From: UBA2330 sp049293015
GTDB lineage: Bacteria > Bacteroidota > Ignavibacteria > Tepidaquicellales > Tepidaquicellaceae
Assembly (NCBI GenBank): GCA_049293015.1
Contig: JBATSB010000204.1
Location: 1-25,841, forward strand
Direction: 5' to 3'
DNA length: 25,841 nt
Part shown: positions 15,736 to 23,436 of the stretch, piece after piece
Layout of the letters: each line of letters opens with the position of its first letter
Position numbering within the stretch: position 1 is the first letter of the stretch
The notes under the pieces: generated by a model
Seen by the model: only the letters and a program-made list of their open reading frames with translations
Told to the model about the DNA's origin: nothing
Databases searched by the model: none
Program-made: the position numbers and the translations under genes

Positions 15736-15938
15736 TCAAAGAAATATTTTTTTCTTAGAGTCTTTGAGGTAATTGCAAATTTATTAGTCTGTTTCGAATT
15801 ATTGTTTTCATTTAAAATCAATTTGTTTATTTTTATTTCAAATGTTTTTCAATTGCATTACAAACATATTGAAATTGTAATTAGAAAAAAATTAAACTTT
15901 TTGTTAAATCTTGGAATATTTCTAAGCATTTTAAATCT

Positions 15939-17405
15939 ATGAAAAAAAGTAATCTGATACTCATACTTTCGAAGATAAGTGAAGCCGAATTCAAAAGATT
16001 TGGAAAGTTCATCGACTCGCCTTATTTTAATAATAATAAAAAGCTTAATGCATTTTTTAAAATATTGGAAGAGTATTACCCTGAATTTGATTCATTAGAG
16101 TTATCAAAGGAAAATATTTACAGAAGGCTATATAAGGAAGATGAAGTCGTTTACGGAACGATCTATTATTTAATTTCTGAAATGGAATCTCTTTTGGAAA
16201 AATTTATCGGCATTGAAAAGATGAAACCGTTCATGCTTGATCTGAATTTTCTCGATGAACTTACAAAACTCGGAATGCATAATTACTTTGATTCAAAATA
16301 CAAATCAGTAAAGAAAAAGCTTGAAGGATATCCTGATGAAATGCATATAATTAATTTCACACTCTCAGAGATAAAGCGAGATAATTCTATTTTTAAAAGA
16401 GAATTTTTGACTAAGAAAGATCTATTCAGAAAAGAATGGACGGAGCCTGCGGACGAACTTATGAAACTCTTCCTTAAAAACAGTATCCGGAATATTCTGT
16501 TTTTGACAAACTATAATACACTCGTTATAAAGGATATAAAAATTCCAATGCTGAATGAAACACTTGATTACATTGAAAGGAATAAAATTTATGAATCAAT
16601 GCTTGAATTCAAAGTACTTTATTATGAAATAAAACTTCTGATGAACTCGGGAGATAAATATTATATTGAATTGAAAAATATACTTCTTAAAGATTCAAAA
16701 AAACTTTCACAGGATGTATTTAAAGAGCTTATTGCAATTCTAAATAATTATAATGTTCTCACCAAAATACAGGGCACAGGTAATTCTTCTTATTATGAAA
16801 ATGAAAATTTCGAACTTGCAAACATTTATCTGAAAAATTTCAGTCAGAATAAAAATGAAGTCATACCTATTGATGCTTACTTTTCATTATTTCTGACAGG
16901 ATCGGCTTTGGGAAAATTTGACTGGTTGAAAGACCTTCAAAAGAAATATGTCAAACGTCTTGAAACAAAATTCCAGAATAACGCAGAGTGCTTTGGTAAT
17001 GCAGCAATTCATTTTCGCAATGGAGAATTTGACAAAGCTCTGAAGTCGCTTTCAGGAATTAAGAATTATTCGTTTTTACCGTACAAGACTTTAGTCAAGG
17101 TTATGCAATTGAAGATATTCTATGAACTCGGACTAATTTCCGAAGCTGTAGATTCAGCAAATTCTTTTCAGCAGTATTTAAGAAATGACAATCTCATTTC
17201 TGCAAATGCAAAAACAGTTAACAGCGATTTTCTAAAGATCTATTTTAAACTTCTGAATCTGACTGGCAAAGACTCTCTTTCAAAAATAGAAAATCTACAG
17301 AGTGAAGTCAAAAATCATAAACGACTTCTTAATTCTCAATTTTGGTTTGAGGCAAAGCTGAGTAATCTCGAAGTGCGGGTATCGAAGAAGTATAAAGTGG
17401 GTTGA
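15939..17405 (+). CDS. uncharacterised helical protein, FKRFGKFIDSPYFN family
   Basis: A 488-residue protein without signal peptide or membrane segment, so probably cytoplasmic. It is Lys/Leu/Glu-rich and appears almost wholly alpha-helical; residues about 290-470 look like TPR- or SEL1-like helix pairs (FDKALKSLSGIKNYSF, FYELGLISEAVDSANSF). The N-terminal segment EFKRFGKFIDSPYFN (17-31) is the best-conserved feature of a family of unknown function that I recall as common in Bacteroidota and Ignavibacteria. The ATG at 15939 begins M-K-K-S-N-L-I-L. It is one of the few plus-strand genes here, stands alone and is bordered by repeats on both sides. A scaffold or regulatory role is possible, but nothing in the sequence proves it. 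Confidence 0.75.
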   Translation: MKKSNLILILSKISEAEFKRFGKFIDSPYFNNNKKLNAFFKILEEYYPEFDSLELSKENIYRRLYKEDEVVYGTIYYLISEMESLLEKFIGIEKMKPFMLDLNFLDELTKLGMHNYFDSKYKSVKKKLEGYPDEMHIINFTLSEIKRDNSIFKREFLTKKDLFRKEWTEPADELMKLFLKNSIRNILFLTNYNTLVIKDIKIPMLNETLDYIERNKIYESMLEFKVLYYEIKLLMNSGDKYYIELKNILLKDSKKLSQDVFKELIAILNNYNVLTKIQGTGNSSYYENENFELANIYLKNFSQNKNEVIPIDAYFSLFLTGSALGKFDWLKDLQKKYVKRLETKFQNNAECFGNAAIHFRNGEFDKALKSLSGIKNYSFLPYKTLVKVMQLKIFYELGLISEAVDSANSFQQYLRNDNLISANAKTVNSDFLKIYFKLLNLTGKDSLSKIENLQSEVKNHKRLLNSQFWFEAKLSNLEVRVSKKYKVG

Positions 17406-17939
17406 GTGGTTGATCTTTTGTAACTTTGAAGAGATTGGAATTTTCAAATGTTATATTTTACTTGATTAACAAGTATTGAAATCCCGAAGGGATGACATTA
17501 TTTTAGATTTTAAATCAATAAATTGGATTAACCCCGAAAGGGTGAAATTATTCAAAACATTAATATTGATTTTTATATTAAATACATTCAAATTTTTAGA
17601 ATCAAAATATCACAGAATTTTTTGCCATACATATTATATAATGTCACCCCTACGGGGTTTATAAAAATCATGATTTGTTTTTTATAAAAATTTCACACGT
17701 TCGGGATTTTTAATAATCACGATTTGTATTCTATAAAAATTTCACCCCTGCGGGGTTTTTAAAAATCACGATTTGTTTTCTTTGGGGTCGGTTAACAATT
17801 AATGTTTTGTTGAAAAATTTCACTTCATCTGGGTTGGAATATTAACAAAAAGAGTTATTTAAAAAAATATTTTTTATCTAAAGACTTATATAACCTGCTA
17901 TATCTTTTAAATTATAAATAAAATAAATTTTAACTAATT
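17406..17939. other. 534-bp spacer with CCCCTNCGGGG-type repeats
   Basis: No gene is seen. Two single palindromes, ATCCCGAAGGGAT (17481-17493) and ACCCCGAAAGGGT (17531-17543), are followed by three tandem 49-bp units (17644-17790). The last 120 bp upstream of the gene at 17940 are AT-rich and presumably contain its promoter; I cannot place one securely. Confidence 0.6.
17644..17790. repeat. three tandem 49-bp repeats
   Basis: Units start at 17644, 17693 and 17742, each 49 bp. Each unit has a hairpin of the form TCACCCCTGCGGGGTTT (the second is decayed to TCACACGTTCGGGATTT), a near-palindrome AATCACGATT and an AT tract. There are no variable spacers, so it is a tandem array and not a CRISPR. 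Confidence 0.75.
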
Positions 17940-18227
17940 ATGAGAATTTTGAATATAAATCAAAATAAATTAACTGATAAACTTGAAATTACATTTAATA
18001 TAGAGGAAGCTGAGGAATTTCTTTTTAGATTAAATGACTTGGCAAACAATCCTAGTTACAGGGAAAATACTGAAAGAGATGATGTTATTTTTGGTGATGA
18101 AATTATTACTAAACATGGATTAAGTAAGATGACTTCGGAAATATTTATGTTTGTTTACACTAAAAAGAATTTTGAAAATCTCTCAAAATCGGCAATTGAA
18201 ATAATTAAAAATGATAATTTAATATGA
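17940..18227 (+). CDS. small hypothetical protein, first of an overlapping pair
   Basis: A 95-residue product I do not recognise. It is acidic, lacks a signal peptide or TM segment, and alternates beta and alpha: KLEITFNIEEAEEFLFRLNDLANNP (14-38) is a strand plus amphipathic helix, followed by strand-like IFGDEIITK and EIFMFVYTK. The same strand-helix-NP pattern recurs in the next gene, so the two look like diverged duplicates. Its TGA overlaps the next ATG in ATGA, which implies translational coupling. Genes of this size and coupling are often immunity or antitoxin genes, but no toxin is present here. Confidence 0.65.
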   Translation: MRILNINQNKLTDKLEITFNIEEAEEFLFRLNDLANNPSYRENTERDDVIFGDEIITKHGLSKMTSEIFMFVYTKKNFENLSKSAIEIIKNDNLI

Positions 18228-18421
18228 AATTCTTAGATAAAGAAACAAATGAATATTTTACTGATCTTTACTTATTTTTCTCTTTGGTTGAGGCAAAGGA
18301 GTTAACAATTGCTTTGGAAAAACTTTTAAAAAATCCTAACCAAAGTATTGTATTAATGAAAGGTGAAGATGTTTATGGAAAATTCACAAAAGAAATAACA
18401 TTTAAAATTAAAAATTCTTGA
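18224..18421 (+). CDS. small hypothetical protein, second of an overlapping pair
   Basis: A 65-residue product, overlapping the previous gene by 4 nt (ATGA). LYLFFSLVEAKELTIALEKLLKNPNQSIV (15-43) parallels the LEITFNIEEAEEFLFRLNDLANNP block of its neighbour: an aromatic strand, an E-A motif, an L-x2-L helix and N-P. The end (FTKEITFKIKNS) parallels the neighbour's final strands. It is shorter, without the C-terminal helix. No function can be given. The overlap without an independent leader suggests it is made only together with the first. Confidence 0.6.
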   Translation: MKFLDKETNEYFTDLYLFFSLVEAKELTIALEKLLKNPNQSIVLMKGEDVYGKFTKEITFKIKNS

Positions 18422-18749
18422 ATCGAATTTTATTTCTCAGATTGTAATTGATTAAAAGTTTGTTGTGACATTTGATTGAAATTCTACTTTTATATTCACA
18501 AACTTTTTGGAACAACGATAAAGGCTCAAATATTGAATGACATGATTTGGAATATCAATTTAGTTTCCGTGATGACTGGATTCCAGCTAAGTGCACGCTG
18601 GAATGACAAAATGGGGAGCTCGCTGGAATGACAAAATTTGGAGCATACTGAAATGACATAGAAGTTTTCATAAAAGTCTGAAAGCAGTAATTCAAAAAAT
18701 TTACTAACTATTAACTACTAACTATTAACTACTAACTATTAACTACTAA
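18422..18749. other. 328-bp repeat-rich spacer
   Basis: No gene is seen. It holds a lone eroded arm of the GTTGTTGGTG hairpin family (AAACTTTTTGGAAC at 18500-18513), a second copy of the TGGATTCCAGC repeat (18549-18659) and a 14-bp tandem repeat (18703-18754) that runs into the stop codon of tex. Confidence 0.6.
18549..18659. repeat. dispersed TGGATTCCAGC/GCTGGAATGACA repeat, copy 2
   Basis: It has the same order as at 11710-11816: GGAATATCA, TGACTGGATTCCAGCTAAGT, GCACGCTGGAATGACAAAAT, then further CTGGAATGACA units, the last decayed to CTGAAATGACA. Similarity includes the lead-in (GGAATATC.AT...TTTTC), so the mobile or copied unit is over 100 bp and not just the hairpin. Confidence 0.7.
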
Positions 18750-18754
18750 CTACT
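18703..18754. repeat. 14-bp tandem repeat (alternating 7-mers)
   Basis: Three exact copies of ACTAACTATTAACT (18703-18744) and a partial fourth follow each other. Each is a pair of related heptamers, ACTAACT and ATTAACT. Read on the minus strand it supplies the TAG stop of tex (18752-18750) and further TAG/TAA triplets. Confidence 0.75.
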
Positions 18755-20909
18755 CTTTCTCTTTCATCGACAACTGTATTCTCTTCCTCTCTTCATCTAT
18801 ACTCACAACTCTCACCATTACTTTCTGATCGAGCTTTAAGACTTCAGCAGGATCTTTAATGAATCTGTTGCTGCTGATCTGTGATATATGAAGCAATCCG
18901 TTTTCTTTGATTCCGATATTTACGAATGCACCAAACTTTGTAAGATTAGTAATTATTCCAGGCAGTCGCATTTCTATCTTTAGATCTTTTATATCATTTA
19001 TATCATCTGCAAAATTAAATACAGCAGCCTCCCCTCTCGGATCGAGACCCGGTCTTTTTAATTCATTTATGATATCTTCGAGTGTCGGAATTCCAACTTT
19101 ATCGTTTACATATTTTTTAATGTCGATCTGTTTAATTATTTCTGCAGCTACGATTAAATCTTTTACCGGAAGCGACAGATCTTTTGCCATCATCTGAACT
19201 ATAGAATAGCTTTCAGGATGTACTGCACTATTATCAAGCGGATTTTTTGCACCGGGTATCCTGAGGAATCCTGCCGCCTGCTCATAAGATTTACTTCCGA
19301 CGCCGCTAACTTTCATCAGTTCTTCTCTCGAACTGAACGGACCCTTATCACTTCTATATTTAGTAATTGCCTTTGCAAGCTTCGGACCTATACCTGAAAC
19401 ATACTGCAGAAGATGCTGACTCGAAGTATTTAAATTTACGCCAACAAGATTTACAGCTAAGCTTACCGTCTGATCCAGACTATCTTTCAATTTCTGCTGA
19501 TCGACATCATGCTGATACTGCCCTACTCCAATTGATTTTGCATCTATCTTTACAAGTTCGGCAAGCGGATCCATTAATCTTCTGCCTATAGAAATTGCTC
19601 CTCGCACAGTCAGATCAAGTTCGGGGAATTCCTCTCTCGCAGCTTCAGATGCTGAATAGATCGACGCTCCTGCTTCATTCACAAGATATACATCCGCATC
19701 CTTTTTTTCTTTCAGAATTCCTTTTATAAAATTTTCAGTTTCCCTGCCTGCTGTACCATTGCCTACTGCAATTGCTTTGATATTATATTTTTCTATAAGT
19801 TTAATCAATACTTCAGCGGATTCTTTCATCTGATTTTGAGGAGGGTGAGGATAAATAGTAGTACTGTGCAGGAGCGTGCCTTGTTCATCCAGACATACAA
19901 CTTTACAACCTGTCCTGAATCCGGGATCTACAGCCATTGTAACTTTCTGTCCGAGCGGAGCAGCAAGAAGAAGCTGTCTCAGATTTTCAGTGAATACAAG
20001 AATTGCTTCTTTATCAGCTTTCTCTTTATAAAGATTTCTGAATTCAGTTTCGAGTGAAGGAGCAAGAAGTCTTTTGAATGAATCAATTATAGCTTTTACA
20101 ATCTGCTCTGATGAAGAATTTTCTGCGGAAATTTTACCCGGTTTGATAAATAGTTTCTCAAGAATTTTCACTGCAAGCTCTGTATCTACACCTGCATTTA
20201 CTCTGAGAATACCTTCCCTCTCACCCCGGAATATTGCAAGCAGTCTGTGACCGGGACATTTTCTCAGGTCTTCACTGTATTCAAAATAATCAAGATATTT
20301 CTGTCCTTCATCCTTTTTCTTAGTTACTACTTTTGAAGAAATGACAGCCGAATGTTTAAATAAATTTCGTAAAGAATTTCTCGCATCTGCATCTTCATTA
20401 ATCCATTCTGCAATAATATCCCTTGCACCTTCCAAAGCATCTTCTATTGTGACCACTTCTTCATTTATAAATACTTTTGCTTCATTAAAAATATCCAGAT
20501 CCCCCTGTGACCAGATCAGCTTTGCTAAAGGTTCAAGACCTTTTTCACAAGCAGCAACAGCTCTCGTTTTTCTTTTGGGTTTATATGGGAGATAAAGATC
20601 TTCAAGATCGATTGAATCCCAGCATTCATTAATTTTTGTCTCAAGCTCTGGAGTAAGCTTTTCCTGATCGGAAATACTTTTAAGAATATACTCGCGGCGT
20701 TTTATTAATTCATTGAGACGTTTTAATTCCGATGAAATATCCGACACCTGAACTTCATCAAGACTTCCTGTTGCTTCCTTTCTGTATCTTGATATAAATG
20801 GAATGGTAGCATTTTCATTTAAAAGATCGACGGTAGCTGAGACCTGCTTAATATTTATGGAAAGAGATTCACTTATTTTTAATAATAACAATTCTGAATT
20901 TTCAGACAT
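18750..20909 (-). CDS. tex: Tex-family RNA-binding protein with S1 domain
   Basis: A 719-residue nucleic-acid-binding protein of the Tex family (bacterial relative of the Spt6 core). It acts in the cytoplasm on RNA or transcription complexes. The order is typical: helical N-terminal Tex domain with NENATIPFISRYRKEATGSLDE, a YqgF/RNase H-like domain from about 325 (VTMAVDPGFRTGCKVV), helix-hairpin-helix motifs at about 495-560 (LLQYVSGIGPKLAKAI, LMKVSGVGSKSYEQAAGFLRI), and an S1 RNA-binding domain at the end (LPGIITNLTKFGAFVNIGIKENGLLHISQ). Length is about normal (usually 720-780). I chose the ATG at 20909 (M-S-E-N); an in-frame TTG just before is less likely. An 18-nt palindrome lies 49 bp upstream. 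The stop is inside a tandem repeat. Confidence 0.94.
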   Translation of the reverse strand: MSENSELLLLKISESLSINIKQVSATVDLLNENATIPFISRYRKEATGSLDEVQVSDISSELKRLNELIKRREYILKSISDQEKLTPELETKINECWDSIDLEDLYLPYKPKRKTRAVAACEKGLEPLAKLIWSQGDLDIFNEAKVFINEEVVTIEDALEGARDIIAEWINEDADARNSLRNLFKHSAVISSKVVTKKKDEGQKYLDYFEYSEDLRKCPGHRLLAIFRGEREGILRVNAGVDTELAVKILEKLFIKPGKISAENSSSEQIVKAIIDSFKRLLAPSLETEFRNLYKEKADKEAILVFTENLRQLLLAAPLGQKVTMAVDPGFRTGCKVVCLDEQGTLLHSTTIYPHPPQNQMKESAEVLIKLIEKYNIKAIAVGNGTAGRETENFIKGILKEKKDADVYLVNEAGASIYSASEAAREEFPELDLTVRGAISIGRRLMDPLAELVKIDAKSIGVGQYQHDVDQQKLKDSLDQTVSLAVNLVGVNLNTSSQHLLQYVSGIGPKLAKAITKYRSDKGPFSSREELMKVSGVGSKSYEQAAGFLRIPGAKNPLDNSAVHPESYSIVQMMAKDLSLPVKDLIVAAEIIKQIDIKKYVNDKVGIPTLEDIINELKRPGLDPRGEAAVFNFADDINDIKDLKIEMRLPGIITNLTKFGAFVNIGIKENGLLHISQISSNRFIKDPAEVLKLDQKVMVRVVSIDEERKRIQLSMKEKE

Positions 20910-20957
20910 CAAAGTATAATTTTAAGATTTAAATAGTAGTTGGAGCAAGTTAGTTTT

Positions 20958-20975
20958 TTTCAGGTTAACCTGAAA
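20958..20975. promoter_or_regulatory. perfect 18-nt palindrome upstream of tex
   Basis: TTTCAGGTTAACCTGAAA is fully self-complementary, about 49 nt upstream of the tex ATG. It has no loop, so it is a DNA-level dimer site rather than an RNA hairpin, although flanking T7 on one side means a terminator for the small open frame at 21107-21337 cannot be wholly excluded. The binding protein is unknown. Confidence 0.4.
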
Positions 20976-21106
20976 TTTATTTATTCTTTCCTTTTCAAAA
21001 TATTACAGAAATTATTAGATTTTCTTATAATTATAAATGGCTGAAGGTGATTTTTGATTTTACAGAAATGATCTTAGAAATTTTTAGAATTACTAATCTA
21101 TAATAA

Positions 21107-21337
21107 TTATTTCTCATTGCCATGTTTGTAATGACCAGTTAGTTTTGCCAACTTCAATTGAATTTTATCTTCATCAGATGTTTGTAGTAAATCCTTGAAA
21201 TCCTGACATCCTTTTCCTTTGATTATCTTAATCTGTTTGTTATTTCTGGATATTATTAACTTGTCATCCTTTGTAATAAAATATGTAAACGGATTTTCCA
21301 GTATTATTAATTTAGTTTTAAAAATCAGACTGAAAAT
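21107..21337 (-). CDS. small conserved-looking frame without a canonical start (possible pseudogene)
   Basis: A frame of 76 codons is open from 21337 to a TAA at 21109-21107. Its latter part reads like a real protein: ENPFTYFITKDDKLIISRNN, KQIKIIKGKGCQDF, then LAKLTGHYKHGNEK at the end. I recall small proteins of unknown function with the same layout (NPF-Y-x2-TKD, IxKGK, LAKxTGNFKxGNE ending), so coding origin is likely. No ATG, GTG or TTG lies in frame; the possible starts are CTG or ATA near 21299-21307. An ATG in another frame at about 21359 (M-K-E-T-I-I-N-K-F) would join it with a single-base frameshift. It may be broken or use a rare start codon. Confidence 0.5.
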   Translation of the reverse strand: MFSLIFKTKLIILENPFTYFITKDDKLIISRNNKQIKIIKGKGCQDFKDLLQTSDEDKIQLKLAKLTGHYKHGNEK

Positions 21338-21399
21338 TTATTAATTATCGTTTCTTTCATCCACTCTTTTGATGTATTCGCTTTATGAAAAATTAAATT

Positions 21400-21741
21400 T
21401 TATTTTAATTCACTTTGAAGTACAGAAGCTTCCTTATTATAAGGATCAATTTCTAATACTTTATCTATAGTATTTTTTGCAGATTTTTTATCGCCTGTAT
21501 GTATATAAAGATCTGCCAGTTCAATCAAGACATTTATGTCATTCGGATTTTTTTGAAGAGAACGTTCAAGTACAACAATTTTTTCCTCATCTGTTCTTTC
21601 GTTTGGATCTTTATCATCTATCGAATGAATGTGATCCGGAATAACTGTATGTTCATTTATCCCATATACAATGTAACCTGCAAAAAGAATGCACCCTGAA
21701 ATTACAATGATCTTTAATTTATTGTTTTTAATAAATTCCAT
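21400..21741 (-). CDS. membrane-anchored TPR protein
   Basis: A 113-residue protein. Residues 9-28 (LKIIVISGCILFAGYIVYGI) form one TM anchor. After an acidic linker with DDKDPNERTDEEK, residues about 53-112 contain TPR-type helix pairs (LERSLQKNPNDINVLIELADLYIHTGDKKSAKNTIDKVLEIDP). The layout recalls the soluble tail of CcmH/CycH- or NrfG-like assembly factors but lacks the rest of those proteins, and no cytochrome gene is near. It probably serves as a protein-protein adaptor at the inner membrane. The ATG at 21741 is the only good start. The frame at 21107-21337 follows it on the same strand. Confidence 0.7.
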   Translation of the reverse strand: MEFIKNNKLKIIVISGCILFAGYIVYGINEHTVIPDHIHSIDDKDPNERTDEEKIVVLERSLQKNPNDINVLIELADLYIHTGDKKSAKNTIDKVLEIDPYNKEASVLQSELK

Positions 21742-21864
21742 TATTTTTTAATTTCTATTTTAATTAATGACTAATAAATAAAATATATAGCTTTAAGTGA
21801 AACAATTTTTCAAATCAAAATTCTGAATTGTAATTTACTAAATTTGATTAAAACAAAACAGAAA

Positions 21865-22020
21865 TTATCTTATCATTATCATTTGTCTCGTTTCTTCTAT
21901 ATTGTTATTTCCTGATACCGCACAAAACTGACAGTAGTAAATCCAGTTTATAAAATTCGCTGCATTCCATATGACTTTATGTCTGACGGTATTTTTAAAA
22001 ATTTTCCAAAAAATATTCAT
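21865..22020 (-). CDS. candidate 51-residue small protein
   Basis: A complete short frame (ATG 22020-22018, TAA 21867-21865) that I do not recognise. Its composition is more protein-like than chance AT-rich frames: MNIFWKIFKNTVRHKVIWN, then AANFINWIYYCQFCAVSGNN. It has three tryptophans and a C-x2-C pair, with a basic N-terminal helix and hydrophobic middle, so it may be a small membrane or metal-binding peptide. No Shine-Dalgarno is visible. It lies alone in 641 bp between the TPR gene and the outer-membrane barrel gene. Confidence 0.35.
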   Translation of the reverse strand: MNIFWKIFKNTVRHKVIWNAANFINWIYYCQFCAVSGNNNIEETRQMIMIR

Positions 22021-22382
22021 TTTAATTAATTATAAATCGCAGTAAATTGTATCTAAATTTTTAATATACTTTAAAGAGATATTTTAATATTTAAACCTAA
22101 TTTTAATTTAAATTTTATTAATAAAACTTCAAAGTTTTGCAACAATAATTATAAAATTGCGAATTGAATAAAATCTTTAATTGAATCAAAAAAATTTACA
22201 TGAGTTTTGCAATTTATATTCAACAAAATCTGAATTAAATTTACTAAAGATTTTAAAATGCTCTTCAACAATAATACTAATTATCCCTAATCTTAAATAT
22301 TTAATTTATGTTCTCAATAATATGTACAAGGGAAACATATTTTATAAGGAATGTAAATTAAATTATAAAATTAAAAACTAAA
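22021..22382. other. AT-rich upstream region of the barrel gene
   Basis: This stretch is over 75 % A+T with no credible gene. A frame beginning with TTG at 22181 is low-complexity and is not accepted. The promoter of the gene at 22383 must lie here, but I cannot identify it. Confidence 0.4.
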
Positions 22383-23312
22383 ATGAAAAAGATTACATTG
22401 TTTTTCCTGTTGTTTGCAATTAGCCTGAATGTTAATGCTCAGGGAAATTATCCAAAGCTAGAAGAAGTAACAAGTCTTGCAAGTCTTAAGAAAGGAATAA
22501 ATGATTCACCGTTAGACAAGAATTTAGAGAAATTCAATTCCGAAAACTATTTGAATTCATTATCTTTGAAGAAAGATATAACTGATAGGAGTGCTTCAAA
22601 GCCTAAAAAATTCAATTTCAGTTTTATACCATATGCATGGTTTACTGCAGTTGGTGGAACTGTAGGGTATGGTCCAAATGGAGAAAAGTACGGATTTAAT
22701 AAGAGCTTTACAGATGCAGTAAAATATTTAAAAATGGCAGCAGCTTTTACAGGAAAGGTCAAATATGAAAGAGTAAGTTTTGTATTTGATGTAAGTTATT
22801 TAAATCTTAAAGGATTTGGAACTGAATTACCTGAAAATCTGACTTCTCCGCAGATATTGAGTTCTAACTGGACAGTAAAGCAAGCTCTTTATGATTTGTT
22901 TTTAACATATTTATTTCCATCCAAAAGTAAATCTGTAATGGTTGATATATATGCAGGAGGACGTTTGTGGAATCTTGATGTTGAATCTACAATTATTGAT
23001 AACGGTAATACAAATAATGTAAAAATGGGACAATATACAAATTCGTGGTTTGATCCCGTCATCGGTGTAAATGCAGAATATGTATTAAGCAAAGACATGA
23101 AATGGGCTGCATGGACAAAAGGAGATATTGGCGGATTCGGAGTGAATTCACAAATGACCTGGCAAATGAATGCAGGTTTCGCTTACATGCTGTCACCAAA
23201 TTTCCCGCTTGCTCTTGGATTTAAATATGTTGGTGTCAATTATGATAAAACTGCTCGCAATTGGACTGTCAACGAATACGGTCTGACTCTGGGAATTGGT
23301 TACAGATATTAA
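22383..23312 (+). CDS. outer-membrane beta-barrel protein
   Basis: A 309-residue exported protein. Residues 1-20 are a classical signal peptide (MKKITLFFLLFAISLNVNAQ). A polar linker follows to about residue 75; from FNFSFIPYAWFTAVGGTVGYG the sequence alternates in about eight to ten amphipathic strands, e.g. VSFVFDVSYLNLKGFG, SVMVDIYAGGRLWNL, MKWAAWTKGDIGGFGV and FPLALGFKYVGVNYD. It ends in an aromatic strand LGIGYRY, the usual signal for barrel insertion. The pattern is that of small OmpW- or OmpA-barrel-like proteins, and a close relation to a named family is not clear. It stands alone on the plus strand and ends at a strong terminator. Confidence 0.8.
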   Translation: MKKITLFFLLFAISLNVNAQGNYPKLEEVTSLASLKKGINDSPLDKNLEKFNSENYLNSLSLKKDITDRSASKPKKFNFSFIPYAWFTAVGGTVGYGPNGEKYGFNKSFTDAVKYLKMAAAFTGKVKYERVSFVFDVSYLNLKGFGTELPENLTSPQILSSNWTVKQALYDLFLTYLFPSKSKSVMVDIYAGGRLWNLDVESTIIDNGNTNNVKMGQYTNSWFDPVIGVNAEYVLSKDMKWAAWTKGDIGGFGVNSQMTWQMNAGFAYMLSPNFPLALGFKYVGVNYDKTARNWTVNEYGLTLGIGYRY

Positions 23313-23395
23313 AATTTATTTCATGTGATTCGAGATTAACATCTAAGAGTTTTTTATTCTTAAATTACAAAGTATTAAATTAAATTATATTTTTC

Positions 23396-23426
23396 AAACC
23401 GGGAGATTAATTTTCCCGGTTTTTTT
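23396..23426 (+). terminator. rho-independent terminator of the barrel gene
   Basis: AAACCGGGA (23396-23404) pairs with TCCCGGTTT (23414-23422) around a 9-nt loop, followed by T residues to 23426. It lies about 85 bp after the stop at 23312 and between convergent genes; on the minus strand the T-run is too short to act well. Confidence 0.85.
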
Positions 23427-23436
23427 AATTTAAAGA

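Larger units (their letters stand above)
15215..15938. other. 724-bp mosaic of dispersed repeats
   Basis: No genuine gene is present. The segment contains one octamer arm (15279-15302), a GC-rich hairpin repeat (15321-15355), an octamer hairpin (15391-15455), a hairpin of the GTTGTTGGTG family (15504-15585), a CCTCCCC/GGGGAGG hairpin (15605-15628), a second GC-rich hairpin repeat (15703-15735) and a partial octamer arm (15754-15769). A 31-nt direct repeat (ATTAGTCTGTTT..., one mismatch) follows the octamer arms at 15470-15500 and 15783-15813, so the mosaic has itself been partly duplicated. The last 100 bp must hold the promoter of the gene at 15939. Confidence 0.7.

Noticed and set aside
15694..15942. 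82-residue plus-strand open frame ending at the next gene's start
   Set aside because: Its start lies in the GC-rich repeat and the rest is low-complexity AT-rich translation; no protein-like pattern.
17476..17664. 62-residue plus-strand open frame
   Set aside because: It runs from one CCCGAAGGG repeat to the first 49-bp unit and has no composition of a real protein.
17644..17790. CRISPR array
   Set aside because: The whole 49-bp unit is repeated without variable spacers, only three units exist, and no cas gene is near.
22181..22381. 66-residue plus-strand frame before the barrel gene
   Set aside because: It starts with TTG without a ribosome site, is very rich in N, K, I and L, and reflects base composition only.
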